From NCBI GenBank assembly GCA_025201345.1, contig JAIXMG010000033.1:372001-436000 (forward strand): a stretch of 64,000 bases of DNA. Direction: 5' to 3'. The stretch is from Thamnidium elegans. Lineage: Eukaryota; Mucoromycota; Mucoromycetes; Mucorales; Mucoraceae. The translations under genes were made by a program, and so were the position numbers. Each line of letters begins with the position of its first letter. The stretch's first letter is position 1. The notes beneath the pieces are model-generated. The model saw nothing but the letters and a program-made list of their open reading frames with translations. It was not told the origin of the DNA and did no database searches. Shown here piece after piece: positions 32,331-44,110 of the stretch.

Positions 32331-33510
32331 ATGGAGCGTAAATCAAGATCATCTAGAAGTCATGATGAGGAATTAAGTTTATGGAAGCAAATATGTTCTT
32401 CTTTAATAAAGTTGGAAGGTATACAAAAAGATGAAGAAAGTGTCCTAAGTACTATCAATAAAATCCAATTATCCGTAAACGTGGAAAAAGGTGTGAATGT
32501 TTACAAAAAAAAAAAAAAAAAAATGCTTCTCAAGTTTCGTTTTAATAATATGTTGTAGTAGGAATTACAAGTTTAATTCATCAAAAACTAAAGGATAATT
32601 ATAGACGTGGAATTGAATTATCTTTAACAGAATCAAAGTAAGAAACAATTTCATTTTTAATGATTATTTTTAACACATTAGTTTGTTATTATAGGACAAT
32701 TGGAGATATAATTGAAAAAATATCTGTACTAGTTGCATTAAGAGATAATGAACAAGGTTTGAATATATATATGTCTTTTATTATTACACAAAATCATATT
32801 AATTTTCTTTATTTAGATTTTAAAAAAAAGAAACGTAAATTAGAAATAGAAGAGTTAGTTCGTTTATTTAAAAAAAAAAAAAAAAAAAAAAAAAGTAACA
32901 ATAGAAAATTTAAAAAAAAATTCCCTTTAGTAGCACAATTAATGGCGGTGGTTCCTCGCATATTATTACTCGAGGTACTACTGTAGCTGCTAGGCAACCA
33001 AAAGAAAAAGATAAAAACGAAGAATGGATATTAGCTGTCGTATTACAGTATCATCCTGATAAAAATAAATATCAAGTGGAAGACGTTGATCAAGACGATT
33101 TTGGTGAAAAACAGTAAACTATTATTAAATAAGCTTTTTTTTATTCTCATATCTCGTTCTTACTCTTTTTATTTTTATTTTTAGACGTTACATGTTACCA
33201 CCACGTTATGTAATTCCTGTAAAAAGCTCTGAAGAAGCTAAACTATCACCTGAAATTCCTGCCTACCAAGATGTACTAGCTTTGTATCCCGGAACTACTT
33301 GTTTTTACAAGGCGACTGTCATTGCCCCTCCTAGCAAGGTAAAGTAATTTATTTCTTTGCATGTGTTTTCTATATTCTAACTTTTTAAATAAATAAAAAA
33401 AAAAAAAGAGTAAAGAAATCAAAAATTATAGAGTTCAATTTGAAGATGATAATGACGAAGTTAAATATATTATGCCTGAGCATGTAATTGAAATGCCTAA
33501 ATCTAAATAA
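32331..33510 (+). CDS. Sgf29-like SAGA subunit (tandem Tudor reader)
   Basis: Seven exons, approximately 32331-32490, 32562-32637, 32695-32756, 32817-32894, about 32944-33113, 33185-33338 and 33409-33510. The N-terminus is helical. The C-terminal SGF29 domain is clear: 'TTVAARQPK', 'EEWILAVVLQYHPDKNKYQV', 'RYMLPPRYVIPV', 'VLALYPGTTCFYKATVIAPP', 'NYRVQFEDDND' and 'MPEHVIEMP'. Sgf29 reads trimethylated H3K4 through its double Tudor domain and targets the SAGA histone-acetyltransferase complex. One junction fails: exon 4 runs into 25 consecutive A at 32870-32894, and the phase with the next exon is off by one. A miscounted homopolymer or a different splice would fix it. Conserved residues around it argue for a live gene. 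Confidence 0.85.
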
Positions 33511-34262
33511 CACACGCAGGTCGTTTTTTATTCATTTTTATCTAATAATAATTTTACTTTTTCGTTTATTTAACAAATAATAGAATCGCCTATTATAATA
33601 TGTACCTCTTACAAGAGTCTATATATTGCATTATTATTATTATTAGCATGTCTACCTCTTTTTTTTTTCTTGTACACAAAAACGCACTATGTATAGAAAA
33701 TCAGAGATATTCCTTTTACATGTATTATTACGTACTTTTTTTTTCTTATATATAATTGTAACATTGCTTATTTAAACAGAAACTATTGTAAATGCGTGCA
33801 TTGCTCACCTCACGTGCACTAATAATTTTATCAAATCGGCAATTTTAATTAGTTGAAGCACAGTATCGTAGCAACCTTTACCCTTTTTTGCCATGGTTAC
33901 TCAATAAATAGGTATCATGGTAACTGAAAAAAAAAGCTATATGCTTACCTAATCGACCATCTAAGCTTTTTTTTAATAAAAAAAATTGTGTATATCTCTC
34001 TTTTTTTATATTTTGACATAGTAAAGGTTTTTTTAAATAGTATAAAAAGAGATTATTAAATACTCTAAGAATATATGAACTGCGGATCTAAAAAAAAAAA
34101 AAAAAAAAATAGTAAAACCGACAAGTATGAAATAGAATTTAACCCTTCCCGGAAAAAATATTTGAGTATAAACGAAAGAAACCAAATTAATTTAATGGAT
34201 TTTGCAATATCCTTCAATTAAACAACTACACATTTTCCTCCATCGGTAGGCGAGCCCATTCA
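33511..34262. other. Intergenic, AT-rich
   Basis: No gene seen. An inverted pair 'ggttactc...gtaactg' near 33895-33925 can form a short hairpin. An A run lies at 34091-34108. Confidence 0.4.
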
Positions 34263-35475
34263 TTACTTTTTGTTAAGAAAATGGAGGGTCGAGTCGGAGA
34301 ATTGTGCTCTAGAAGCACGAAAGGTCGAACCAAAGAATATACCTGCAAGACCAATTGCTAATGCAAAGACCTTGTCTCTACATACTGTTTTGAAAACAGT
34401 AGGACAACTACTATTCATGCAGATAAATGTTTCACTTGCCGCAGAAATCTTATTAGCAGTGGTGGAGACAGGATGAGAGAGCTTATTGAAACAAAACAAG
34501 CAGGTCTGTGAGCTATTATACTCGTTTGTAATAAGGGTAGGGGTACTTTTACCTTGTTTTTTTTTTTGCTTCTTAGAATCACTAAATCGTTGATGTCTTT
34601 TAATTGCGGATCCAAATCCGTGATCGCGGTCACCTATAAGCATTATTGAATTCTTTATTCCAGAGGAGCTACGCTCGATGGCGGCAGTCTTGTCATAATA
34701 GCGTCTATTTATCAATTCCAGTCTTCTCACCCGTTTACAATTAGACTGACTGTAGTAAATATCACAAAATGTGTTATAATAGCATTAATGTGGCGTGATT
34801 GGATCTGTCTTAATTCTTCTGGTGTATCGCAATTATATAAGCTGTGTTGGACAAGTTCTTCCTTCGTATAATGGACCTGGTATAGGCTTTTAGTCCTGTC
34901 CCTTGATTCATTTCTTTCGGAGCAATTGTGAGCGTTGGTAACAATGTAAGAGAACCTGGATCAGGGCAATCTGGAAAATCTTCATACTAAAGTCAGATAT
35001 GCAGCTGGACACTTGCTCCAAGTGAATACTGACTATATCCATAAATACTTTTTTTAGCATGTGGCGACAAATCAGTTCTAATGACTGAATTGAGAGAGGT
35101 TGAAAACGCACGAATTTTCTGCTCATCTTCGTAATCATCATTTTCATCATCAGTATTGTCACATACTTGTAAAACTGATCGTTTTATAGTTTCAAAACTA
35201 CCTATAACGAAGCCTTTCCAATAGTCGATGATTTTCTTTTCAGATTTCCCGGTATTATTTCTCAACATGATAGCATTTGGAGCATTGAGCTTTTTTTTTT
35301 CAGCAGCGTCAACAGCACCTTTCGGGAGTCGAGTGCTTTTAAGTTTATTACAATTTCTGATTTCACTTGAAACCCTTATTTTAAATTGAGCAATCAAATA
35401 GTTCATATATCGAGCTTGATCGTCAACTGTTTGCGTCTTGTTCCTAACTAATACTTCCTCGTTTCGGTTTATTAA
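34263..35475 (-). pseudogene. Fanzor/TnpB-like RuvC nuclease gene, frameshifted
   Basis: Three minus-strand stretches belong together. The first (about 35475-34993) is a basic/acidic helical region (QARYMNYLIAQFKIRVSSEI ... KKIIDYWKG). The second (about 34980-34740) shows 'DPGSLTLLPTL', like the RuvC-I Asp of TnpB/Fanzor, then in another frame 'CSERNESRDRTKSLYQVHYT'. The third (34730-34263) has 'LIGDRDHGFGSAIKRH', then a zinc ribbon 'SSQTCLFC...FICMNSSC' and 'CRDKVFALAIGLAGI', placed like the RuvC-III Asp. The block order (RuvC-I, RuvC-II-like, CxxC/CxxxxC ribbon, RD...LAIG) is that of eukaryotic Fanzor proteins, RNA-guided nucleases related to TnpB and found in Mucoromycota. At least two frame breaks disable it. 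No transposon ends were found. Assignment is by motif order, not alignment. Confidence 0.6.
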
Positions 35476-35839
35476 AAGAAGCGGGAGAGTTGATCACCTT
35501 CAATACATGAATGTGTGTGTCTAGTTGCTCTTTTTTATACCTCATCCTTAATATCAGTGTGTGACGGGAAAAAAACGAGAAGAAAAAGAAGAGTTGTCAA
35601 ATGTAGTATTCATCAAAAATGAATAAATCATGCAGTCTGATACGAATAATTCAAATAAGCAAATCAGATAAATAGTTTAAGCTATAATGTGATTGGTGGA
35701 ATTATTTGGGATCCAAACTTGTAATACTGACCAATCAAACATACCTATGTTTTGTACACTTTTTTTTTCTCCGCTTTTTTCTTCTTTTTTCTTTTTTCTT
35801 TTTTTTTTTTTCTTCTTCTTCTTCCCTCATTGACATTGT

Positions 35840-37024
35840 ATGAATTCAAGTACGGATATAGCAGAAAGAACAGCGGTTGCAAGGCGAGAAGCCGAGCAAT
35901 TAAAAGAAAAGATTAAGCAAAGAAAAGAAAGTTTGGCAGATACCACACGCAAGTAGATAAAAAATATATATGTATAATCATATTGTGTAATATTAAAGTC
36001 AATTGTTTGTGTATTATAGTGCATCAGGTAGCACAAGTAGTGGACAGCTTACCAAGACTTACGTTAAAAGTACGTCGTACGTTAAAAGGACATTTAGCAA
36101 AGATATATGCCATGCAATGGGCAGCCGATAAAAGACATATTGTGTCAGCTTCACAGGATGGAAAATTACTTGTATGGGATGCCTATACAACGAATAAAAT
36201 ATACGCTATACCTCTGCGATCATCGTGGGTTATGACATGTGCGTATGCACCAAGTGGAAATTTTGTCGCTTCAGGCGGATTAGATAATGTTTGTTCTGTA
36301 TTTAATTTAAATCAAAAGGAGTCACCAATCAAACCAGCGAGAGAGTTGTCCGGTCATACAGGTTACCTAAGTTGTTGTAGGTTCTTGAGTGATAGTCAAA
36401 TATTAACTTCAAGTGGTGATACAACTTGTGTGCTCTGGGACGTAGATACTGGTGTAAAAGTGGATGAATTTATAGACCATACAGGTGATGTAATGAGGTG
36501 AATATTTTTAATAGTTCCCCCCCCCGTATATAGTACATACTAAAAATTCTATTATTTCCCAAAGTTTATCTATTTCTGCCAATAATCCAAATATATTTGT
36601 TTCTGGTGCTTGCGACGCTACCGCCAAAATATGGGATATAAGAAGTAAAAAATGTGTACAGTCTTTTAGTGGTCATGAATCGGATATCAATTCAGTTCAA
36701 TTCTTCCCAAGCGGTTATGCAATCGGTACAGGATCAGATGACGCCAGTTGCCGATTATTTGATCTTCGAGCCGATCGAGAATTAAATATATTTACACACG
36801 AACAAGTCTTTAGTGGTGTTACTTCTGTGGCATTTTCAATATCTGGTAGATTGTTATTTGGTGGCTATGATGATTATAAGTGTCATGTTTGGGATACTTT
36901 AAAGGGTGAAAGAGTAGGTGTGCTAAGCTCGCATGAAAATCGCGTTTCTTGTTTAGGTGTGTCAAATGATGGTATGGCTTTATGCACTGGTAGTTGGGAT
37001 AACTTATTAAAAGTATGGGCTTAA
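35840..37024 (+). CDS. Heterotrimeric G-protein beta subunit
   Basis: Exons 35840-35952, 36048-36497 and 36565-37024 give 340 residues, the usual length. The acceptor at 36046-36047 is chosen over an earlier AG because it restores frame. The N-terminal helix ([20 protein letters not shown]) would form the coiled coil with G-gamma. The signature '[20 protein letters not shown]' is followed by seven WD40 blades, e.g. '[17 protein letters not shown]', '[12 protein letters not shown]' and 'DNLLKVWA' at the C-terminus. The product pairs with G-gamma and G-alpha in nutrient or pheromone signalling. The promoter contains a CT-rich tract (35760-35825). Confidence 0.93.
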
Positions 37025-37458
37025 TTATATATATATCTTTTTTATTTATTTATTTATTTTTTATATATACACTTTCTTTCGTCTTTCTCTCTTCCTTTTT
37101 TTTTACTTGCATAACTACTTTCTATATAAAATTCATAATACATATTACAATTATTACCAATAAATTCTTTACATGATTTCCTCCTTATGATACACATATG
37201 AGCAACTCACAAACCAAAAGAAAATATACGTCATAAGATCGCCCAAGAAGTTACACGCCTTTTTTGGGGGAGGGGATTCACTCAAATTCCGAAACATATT
37301 TTTTTCTCGTGAAAAGAAAGAGAAAAAAAAACCCCGCACCAGACTCCCTTTTTTCTCTCTCTCTCTCTCTTATCACCACTTTTTATATAAAATAAAAAAG
37401 CTTGCATATTTTACACCCCTTTCCTTTCCTTTTTACAATAATCTAATTTCGCATTACC
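37025..37458. other. Intergenic with CT-rich promoter tracts
   Basis: Between the G-beta and EFR3 genes; contains a (CT)n stretch near 37351-37370 and poly-pyrimidine runs typical of promoters in this window. Confidence 0.45.
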
Positions 37459-40400
37459 ATGACAGGCTGCTTATGTATTGGAAATATTAAACATGCTACT
37501 CTCATTAACAACTGCTACCCACCTAAAAAAGAAGGTGGAACTACACCTCGTTCTTCCGAGCTTAGTTACCTAACCTTTTATGCAAGTTCAAGGCCTGCCA
37601 AGTTAACTAAAGTAGGCTCCTATATTCAAAAGAAAGTGATTAAAGATATAAGAAAAGGGCACAAAAAGTAAATAAAAAAAAAAGCTAACAAATAATATAT
37701 TAAGCACTAACAACTTTTTTTTTATAATTATTAACAGTAATAATTTAGTTTCTCTTCATATTTTGAAAGCTTTAATCCAAACTTGTCATAGAGACTTGAA
37801 CATTTTCTCTAAACAAATTGTAAAGATATTAAGCTTGTTGCTCGATACACGAGATTTAGAATTAATTGACCTCACTTGCGAAACAGTAAAGTAAAAAAAA
37901 GAACTATATCTTGTATAATTTTTTATTTTATTTTTTTCACTAAAAAAATAATACTATAGTTTATTGTGTTTTGTAGTTATCATGATGGAACTACGTTAGG
38001 TGTTGATACTGAATTCACTACGGACTATGAAGCCTTATTACAAAATTTTGCAGGTTTTTGCAATTATACCAACCAAGATAATACACTGGCCACAAAGTAA
38101 TACACACACGCATATATATAAATATATAAATATCTTTTGACAATTTTCTTTTTAAAATGATAGAATGCGATATACAGGACATAGAGCAACACAGGCAGCA
38201 GTGACATCTACAGCACTACAATCCTCCGACTTTAAAAAGCAATTAAACATCTTATTTGTTCCATTAATTGTTACGCTCGCTTCTTCTAATTGGGAAACAA
38301 TAGAGACTAGGTAATACATTTATCGATATAAATGGAACTATGTTACTCAAAAGAGATAATTCTAAATCCCTCCCCTTCTTCCTTGTAGTAATCAAATTGA
38401 TATTCGTGACTCAGCATTATCCAACAAGATCAATAATCATGTTATTGAGCTATTAGCAGTACATACTGTTTCTATATTGTTTAATAAGGTCACTGGTCCT
38501 TCAGTTCGACTTGCATTATCACATTTATTTGAGTAAGTTCTGAAGATTTTTTTTTTTCTTAAGCATCCCAATTTTAATTCTAGTGATTGTATAAAAAGAT
38601 ATATGAACAAAAAGGAGAAATGGTGGCCTCCTAACTTGGCTGTAAACATTATGAAATTAGTATTAGATTCATTACAGGTATGATTGAAATATAGCATATA
38701 TATCTTTTTGTTATACCTAACACAAACTCCTTTTCTAAAAAAAAAAAAAAAAAAAAAAAAATCGAGTAGCCTCAATATCGATATTTACTGGTATCAGATA
38801 TTTTATATCAATTGGACCTTAATAAGGGAGACGATGTAATGAACGAAAAGTATGCATGTTTGATATCAATTCTAGATGCCATTTTAAATGCCAATGTACC
38901 TTTGGTGGGTATATCTGTACTCGAAGTTCTTAATTCTCTATTCACTCTCCTTATCAAAACTACACTTCATCACCCTTTTCTTGCTACTCGGTCCGAATAC
39001 GCTAATACCATTCAACAAGGGTTGGTGAATTCGATGGGTGGTTTAGCCTCGCAAGATTACTACGAAAATCAATTAAACGACATGATGGGTTATTTAGTAT
39101 CTAAATTACGACCTAATACATCATTAGAATACGTAGACGGTATGCTGCTTCATGATTATCGATTAATTGTATTGTGCTGTATGGACAGTGTCGTATTGGG
39201 TTCTAAACAAACCAATCAAGATACGTCAAATTGTAAAATTCCGCTAGATAGTTGGAACCCTGCGCTTGGTTTACTTTGTGATAAAAACCCAATGACAAGA
39301 ATTGCATTTAATAAGAGTTTAGATGGATTCTTATCCAGTGTTAACAGTAAAGTAAAACTTGATACCGAGTAAGTATAAACATATAAAGTGAAAGCATGTT
39401 ACTGTTATTTACTTTGTCTGAATAGGAAATTTCCAAAACATACTTTAAAACATCATCATGACGCCATATTTATGGATCGACTTGTTCATACAATGCAAGA
39501 TTGGGTTTTGATTACCGACTTTAACATAACAGATTTACGATACTTCTATGCATTTATTTGTATGCTTACGCGTAAATTTGGTGTAGATGCTACCGTGATG
39601 ATTGTACCGCTTGTATTTAAAATTCAACAATTATTAAAAGACGACAAAATCACACAAACCTGTAGACAATACGCAATTGAATCGTGTATCATCTCTTTTT
39701 TTTTAATGATGGCTGATTATTATCAACTTCCTTCTCTTACGCAGTATATGGATCATATTAAAGAATCAAGAGGATTTAAATCAGATGACATTATGTTGAG
39801 TGAAACTGTAAATCATTCTGATCAACCTGAATTGTTTACCATTCATGTGAATGATCCTGAGGAAAAATTGAATCGCGTTTGGATTGATCGTAGTGTAGTG
39901 GTTGAAATTATGTCAAAGGAAGGTAATTTACGTGATGCACAAGATACGCACGGTTTAGATTTAGAAGCTAAACTATTCGCTGAATGGGGTTCGGACGCCT
40001 TCCGTAAGTACTTTTATCATCATCCTTTTTTTTTTTTTTTTTTACTTAAGAATTACTCTCTTTTATAGTTAAACATGACCAACCTATGAGATCAAGAATT
40101 TTATTAGATTCAAATGGAATCAAACCAAAACTTTCTAGTCCTTGGGAACACGCTGATCCTATCGTAAGTATTACAAAAATATTTTTATACAGTTATTTAC
40201 ATTTTATATGTAGCGTTTTATGACGATGGAAGATCGAAAGAATAGTATTCGTGTTGCTACATTAAAGGAAGCACTTGTATCACAACCACTAGTAGAAGAC
40301 GATGGAGTCGACTCTGATTCAACTCAAAGTAACTCAATATCTGCCAACTTTAAACCACCTCGTACCAAAGCTGATATGAATGCTTTATTGAACGAATTAA

Positions 40401-40459
40401 ATTTACCTCAAATACAAAGTACTGTATCATTAGTAAACCCACCTTATAAATCTGCTTAA
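37459..40459 (+). CDS. EFR3: EFR3 homologue, plasma-membrane anchor of the PI4-kinase complex
   Basis: Ten exons join in frame to 794 residues (37459-37667, 37738-37890, 37977-38096, 38164-38310, 38389-38532, 38584-38677, 38770-39368, 39426-40003, 40069-40163, 40214-40459). The N-terminus 'MTGCLCIGNIKHATLINNCY' carries cysteines where EFR3 proteins are palmitoylated. It is followed by 'SELSYLTFYASSRPAKLTKV' with 'GSYIQKKV', the most conserved EFR3 block. The rest is helical HEAT/Arm-like repeat. EFR3 recruits the TTC7/Ypp1-PI4KIII-alpha complex to the plasma membrane to make PI4P. The C-terminal exon is Ser/Asp-rich. It converges on the ubiquilin gene with only 91 bp between stops. Confidence 0.85.
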
Positions 40460-40550
40460 TAAATAATTTTTTTTTTTTTTTATAAAAAAAAGAAAGTTTT
40501 ATATTTTAATTTTTGTTGTAAATAAAAAGAAAGAAGAATAGAAGGGGAAT

Positions 40551-42298
40551 TTATTGGAGCAAGTATTCGATAGCAGCTTGAACATTTCCTCCAGTGGCTA
40601 ACAATGCGCGTACATTAGCAGGCTTTTCTGAAAATCCCATTTCTTCTAATTGCGCTAATTGATCTCTAAAACGAATCTCAGGTGGTTCTGATGGTGTTAC
40701 GGGCTGTTGTTGTTGTTGTGATCCAAAATCAGGTAATCCGCTATATTATTATTTAAAGCGTTATCAGTATACATATAAGAAAATGCGTATATATCTCTTA
40801 TTTTTTTTTTTTTTTTTTTACCCAAATCCACCAGAAGGAAATCCCATCATCATTTGTTGTAATAAATTTTGTTGTGAGTTTTCTTGTGGCGATGTGGTAC
40901 TGGTATTATTATTATTAGTGTTGTTAGTGTTACTGTTAGCCATCATTTGTTGCATTCTCATACTAGCTTGAATGAAATTAGGATCGGCCCAAAAAGGAGT
41001 TGCACCAGCTTGTTGCTGTTGCTGTTGTTGCTGTGCGGGTTGTGTAGGAGATTGAGGTTGACCAAAAGGGAACATGGATCCACCTCCACCAAGTAAAGCT
41101 TTTTTTTATATATATAATTAATTAATATTACATTACTTTTTTTTAAAAAAAGGGGGGGGGGACACTTACCAGCAAGAGGGTTTTCAGATCCATTACCATT
41201 AGCAGCAGCAGCAAAAGGGTTAGCAGGTGATGTATTAGAATTATTATTATTGGATGTATTTGAAGCAGGTGCTGCCCAAGGGTTAGGCAATGCTTGTGTA
41301 TTTAATGAATTTTCAGGTACACTCTCTACATTTAATTCTCTTGCTAAACGTTCGTTAGCTTCGTCAGAAGAACCTGTACCGTTATTTCCCATGGCTGATT
41401 CCATTGGTCCTTGAACTGAATTATACATTCTACGTAAATGGTTAAATCCTCCTGGAATAGCTTCAATGTTGGATAAAGCGCGATCATTATTTCTTTGCAT
41501 TTCTCTCATCAACTCTGGATTTCTAATATAAAAAAAAGTATACTTGTTAAGCTTTTTCTCTATCTTCGTGTATTATGAGACGTACCTCATCATCTCCATA
41601 GATTGTCTCAAGAAGGCAGGATCACTAATCACATGACCAAGTTCTGGATTTTGTTCTACTAAAGCCTTCATTTGAGGGTTACTCATAATGATGGAACGTA
41701 CAAAATCTAATAAAGATGAGGCAATCAATATCATATCATATACAACTTGTAAAAAAAACACACAAACCTGTGTTTCCCATAATATTTTGCATAAAAGGAG
41801 AATCCATCATCTGACGCATAACTTCCGGGTCCATGTTTGGCATTTGCATGTCTCCAAAGGGTGAAGCACCGAGACCTGTCAATGTAGAAGGACTAGGCGT
41901 AGGAGGAATAGGAGGGATAGGGTCAGATTGTGCGACAGGTGTAGGTGTAGTTGCGTTAGATGCCTTGGGAGTAGTGGGAGCAGTACTTGCTGGTGTTTTA
42001 TTAACACCAGAGCGAACCACATGAACCGTACAACCAGTAGCAAGCTCTAAATAAATATAAATAAATAGGAAAAATAAAAATAAAAAACGAGAAAAGGGAA
42101 CTTACTGCATTGACTACAAAGATCTTCATTCTTCAAAATTCTACCAGAAAATACTAATTTCAAATTAGTAGGTTCAATATTTCCCATCTTTTCAGCAATA
42201 AGTTGTTTAAGTGCTTCGACAGTAGTTGAGTCAGAATCCAAATCGACTTGGAATAATTGACCCGTAGAAGGTCGAACGTTAATCGTAATATTAGGCAT
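40551..42298 (-). CDS. Ubiquilin/Dsk2 proteasome shuttle factor
   Basis: Six exons (42298-42106, 42046-41768, 41706-41586, 41522-41170, 41098-40822, 40740-40551) give 470 residues. Residues 1-75 form a ubiquitin-like domain ([20 protein letters not shown] ... [14 protein letters not shown]). Sti1-like Met/Asn/Pro-rich segments follow ('[20 protein letters not shown]', '[17 protein letters not shown]', '[20 protein letters not shown]'). Asn/Gln-rich linkers with a poly-Gln run lead to a C-terminal UBA domain ('[20 protein letters not shown]' and '[13 protein letters not shown]'). Ubiquilins carry ubiquitinated clients to the proteasome and chaperone membrane proteins. Confidence 0.93.
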
Positions 42299-43589
42299 AT
42301 CTATATTAAATTTTGCAAATATAAATACAGATAAACTAATAGTGTACGTAATGTTTTTTTATTTGTACCTATAAAAGATTACTTTTTTAAGTAAAAGAAA
42401 AGGGAAATCTCCTGGCACAGAATTTAAAAAAAAAGAATACAAAAAAATGGCTGGGATGACGTATCTTTCCTTAAACGGCGAATAAAACGCTGTTTCAGTC
42501 TTTATGTGCAATTGTTTAATCTACCTCAGTATTGTTTAGATTCAACCGTAGATTACGTCGTCCTCTGTTATAACTTGCTAACATTTTCTTCTTTTTTTAC
42601 TACTACAATGTTACGGTAGGTAAACATTTAGAAATAATTTTATTTCATTTTGCTATATACTAGCAATCGACAGCCAAATAAATCGTATAAATATCTTCCC
42701 TTCCATTTTCTAGCTTCTTTTCTTCTTTGATTTTTTTTTCTTTCTCGTAATTAAGAAGAAGGAAGTATCAGTTTCGTACGTAAAACGGATAGTTTTTATA
42801 TACGATACTGAATTTTATTATTTATTTTATAAAAATACACTGCTCTGATAATCAAGTTGGTTGTAGAAACTCTTGTTTTTATGGGGGTTTTTTTTTGGTG
42901 CCGCCTGATGTGGTTATATTTTCAAACTAATGATACTCTTCGGTTATATTTTTCTCTTGTGCTTTTTTTTTTTTTTCCCTCTTGCGAAAGGCTTTTTAAG
43001 AGGTTTTTATTGATGCCGTAAGAATGTCGTTTATTCTTATTTATCACAAAGGTACACTGTAGTCTCATCATGCTACAAGTTTCCAAAAGCTAATTCTGGC
43101 ATGGTCCCTAAATGCAAGTACATGGTTTCCGTTACGAAGAGTCTGTAAAAAGCCCATCATTTACATTTATTTTTATCACTCTCTTAGAACAATATATCAT
43201 AAAAATTTACGCATTGATATGATTTGATACAGCAACTATCTGGATAATACATTTATGCTAACATCAACTTTTTTTTTATAGTCTTTAATGTTACTGCTAG
43301 TAGGCTTAAGCAACTATTAAGAAGATGTAGAAGAGCAGTTTCAATAGGTGCTCAGTTCAGCCCGTGAACCCAAAAAACGTTTAAACTGACATCATCATTT
43401 TTCGTATTTTATGGCGAAATAAGGGAGGTTCTCCAAATTAAGCTTTTCACCTTTTTTCATGTTATGACTCGGCTAAACAAGGAAACTTTTTTTTTTTTTT
43501 TTGATCTGCAACTTTGTATAAAAAAAGACAAAGTTACGTAAAAGTTAGTTTCTTTTATTCTTTCTTTTTATTGTTTGTTGTAATTTATT
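42299..43589. other. Intergenic region, no gene seen
   Basis: 1.3 kb between divergent genes; AT-rich with T runs near 42965, 43268 and 43490. No coding frame supported. Confidence 0.5.
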
Positions 43590-44021
43590 ATGTCCGATTT
43601 ACCTCCTCCTCCTGCTCCGAAACCTGCGAAAATGCCTCCCATGTCGGAAGCTGATAAACAAAAGTTTGGTATGAGTTCGGCTCCAGGTCCTTCATCTATG
43701 CCAGCAGCTGGACCGATGATGTCGAGCCCTATGATGGCTTCACCTATGATGAGTTCGCCTATGATGAGTTCACCTATGATGGGCTCGCCTATGATGGGCG
43801 GTAGTACTTCTGTAGGTATGGGTCCTAACTTAGTATTCAATTTTGGTCAACAACCCGGCATGTGTATGGTTGCTCCTGTTGCTTGTTGTGACGGTGGTAA
43901 GGAAGAGGAAAAGCCTCCTGCTGCACCTCAATATGTACAAGGAAATCCTACTTGGTATCGACCGCGTATGCCTGTAAAGAAAGGTCAAAAAATGAAAGAT
44001 AGTCCATGTACTATCATGTAA
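43590..44021 (+). CDS. Small Pro/Met-rich protein with a CaaX prenylation motif
   Basis: A single-exon gene of 143 residues with ATG at 43590. The sequence opens 'MSDLPPPPAPKPAKMPPMSE' and contains six or so repeats of 'SPMM' type (residues about 48-70). It has 'NLVFNFGQQPG', a CC pair, and ends 'DSPCTIM', a C-terminal CaaX box (Cys-Thr-Ile-Met) for lipid modification. It is probably a peripheral membrane protein. No family is recognised. The SPMM repeat encodes a shadow frame on the opposite strand (GEPIIGE repeats), which is not a gene. Codon use looks host-like and the T-rich upstream region resembles other promoters here. Confidence 0.75.
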   Translation: MSDLPPPPAPKPAKMPPMSEADKQKFGMSSAPGPSSMPAAGPMMSSPMMASPMMSSPMMSSPMMGSPMMGGSTSVGMGPNLVFNFGQQPGMCMVAPVACCDGGKEEEKPPAAPQYVQGNPTWYRPRMPVKKGQKMKDSPCTIM

Positions 44022-44110
44022 AAAAAAAAAAAAATACGCTATATATTTTTTTTTGTCCTAATATCTATATGTACATATCAATACCATTTCTTTATTATTA
44101 TCAATAAAAA

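Noticed and set aside
43568..43840. Minus-strand frame with IIGE repeats
   Set aside because: Antisense of the SPMM repeat; no independent evidence.
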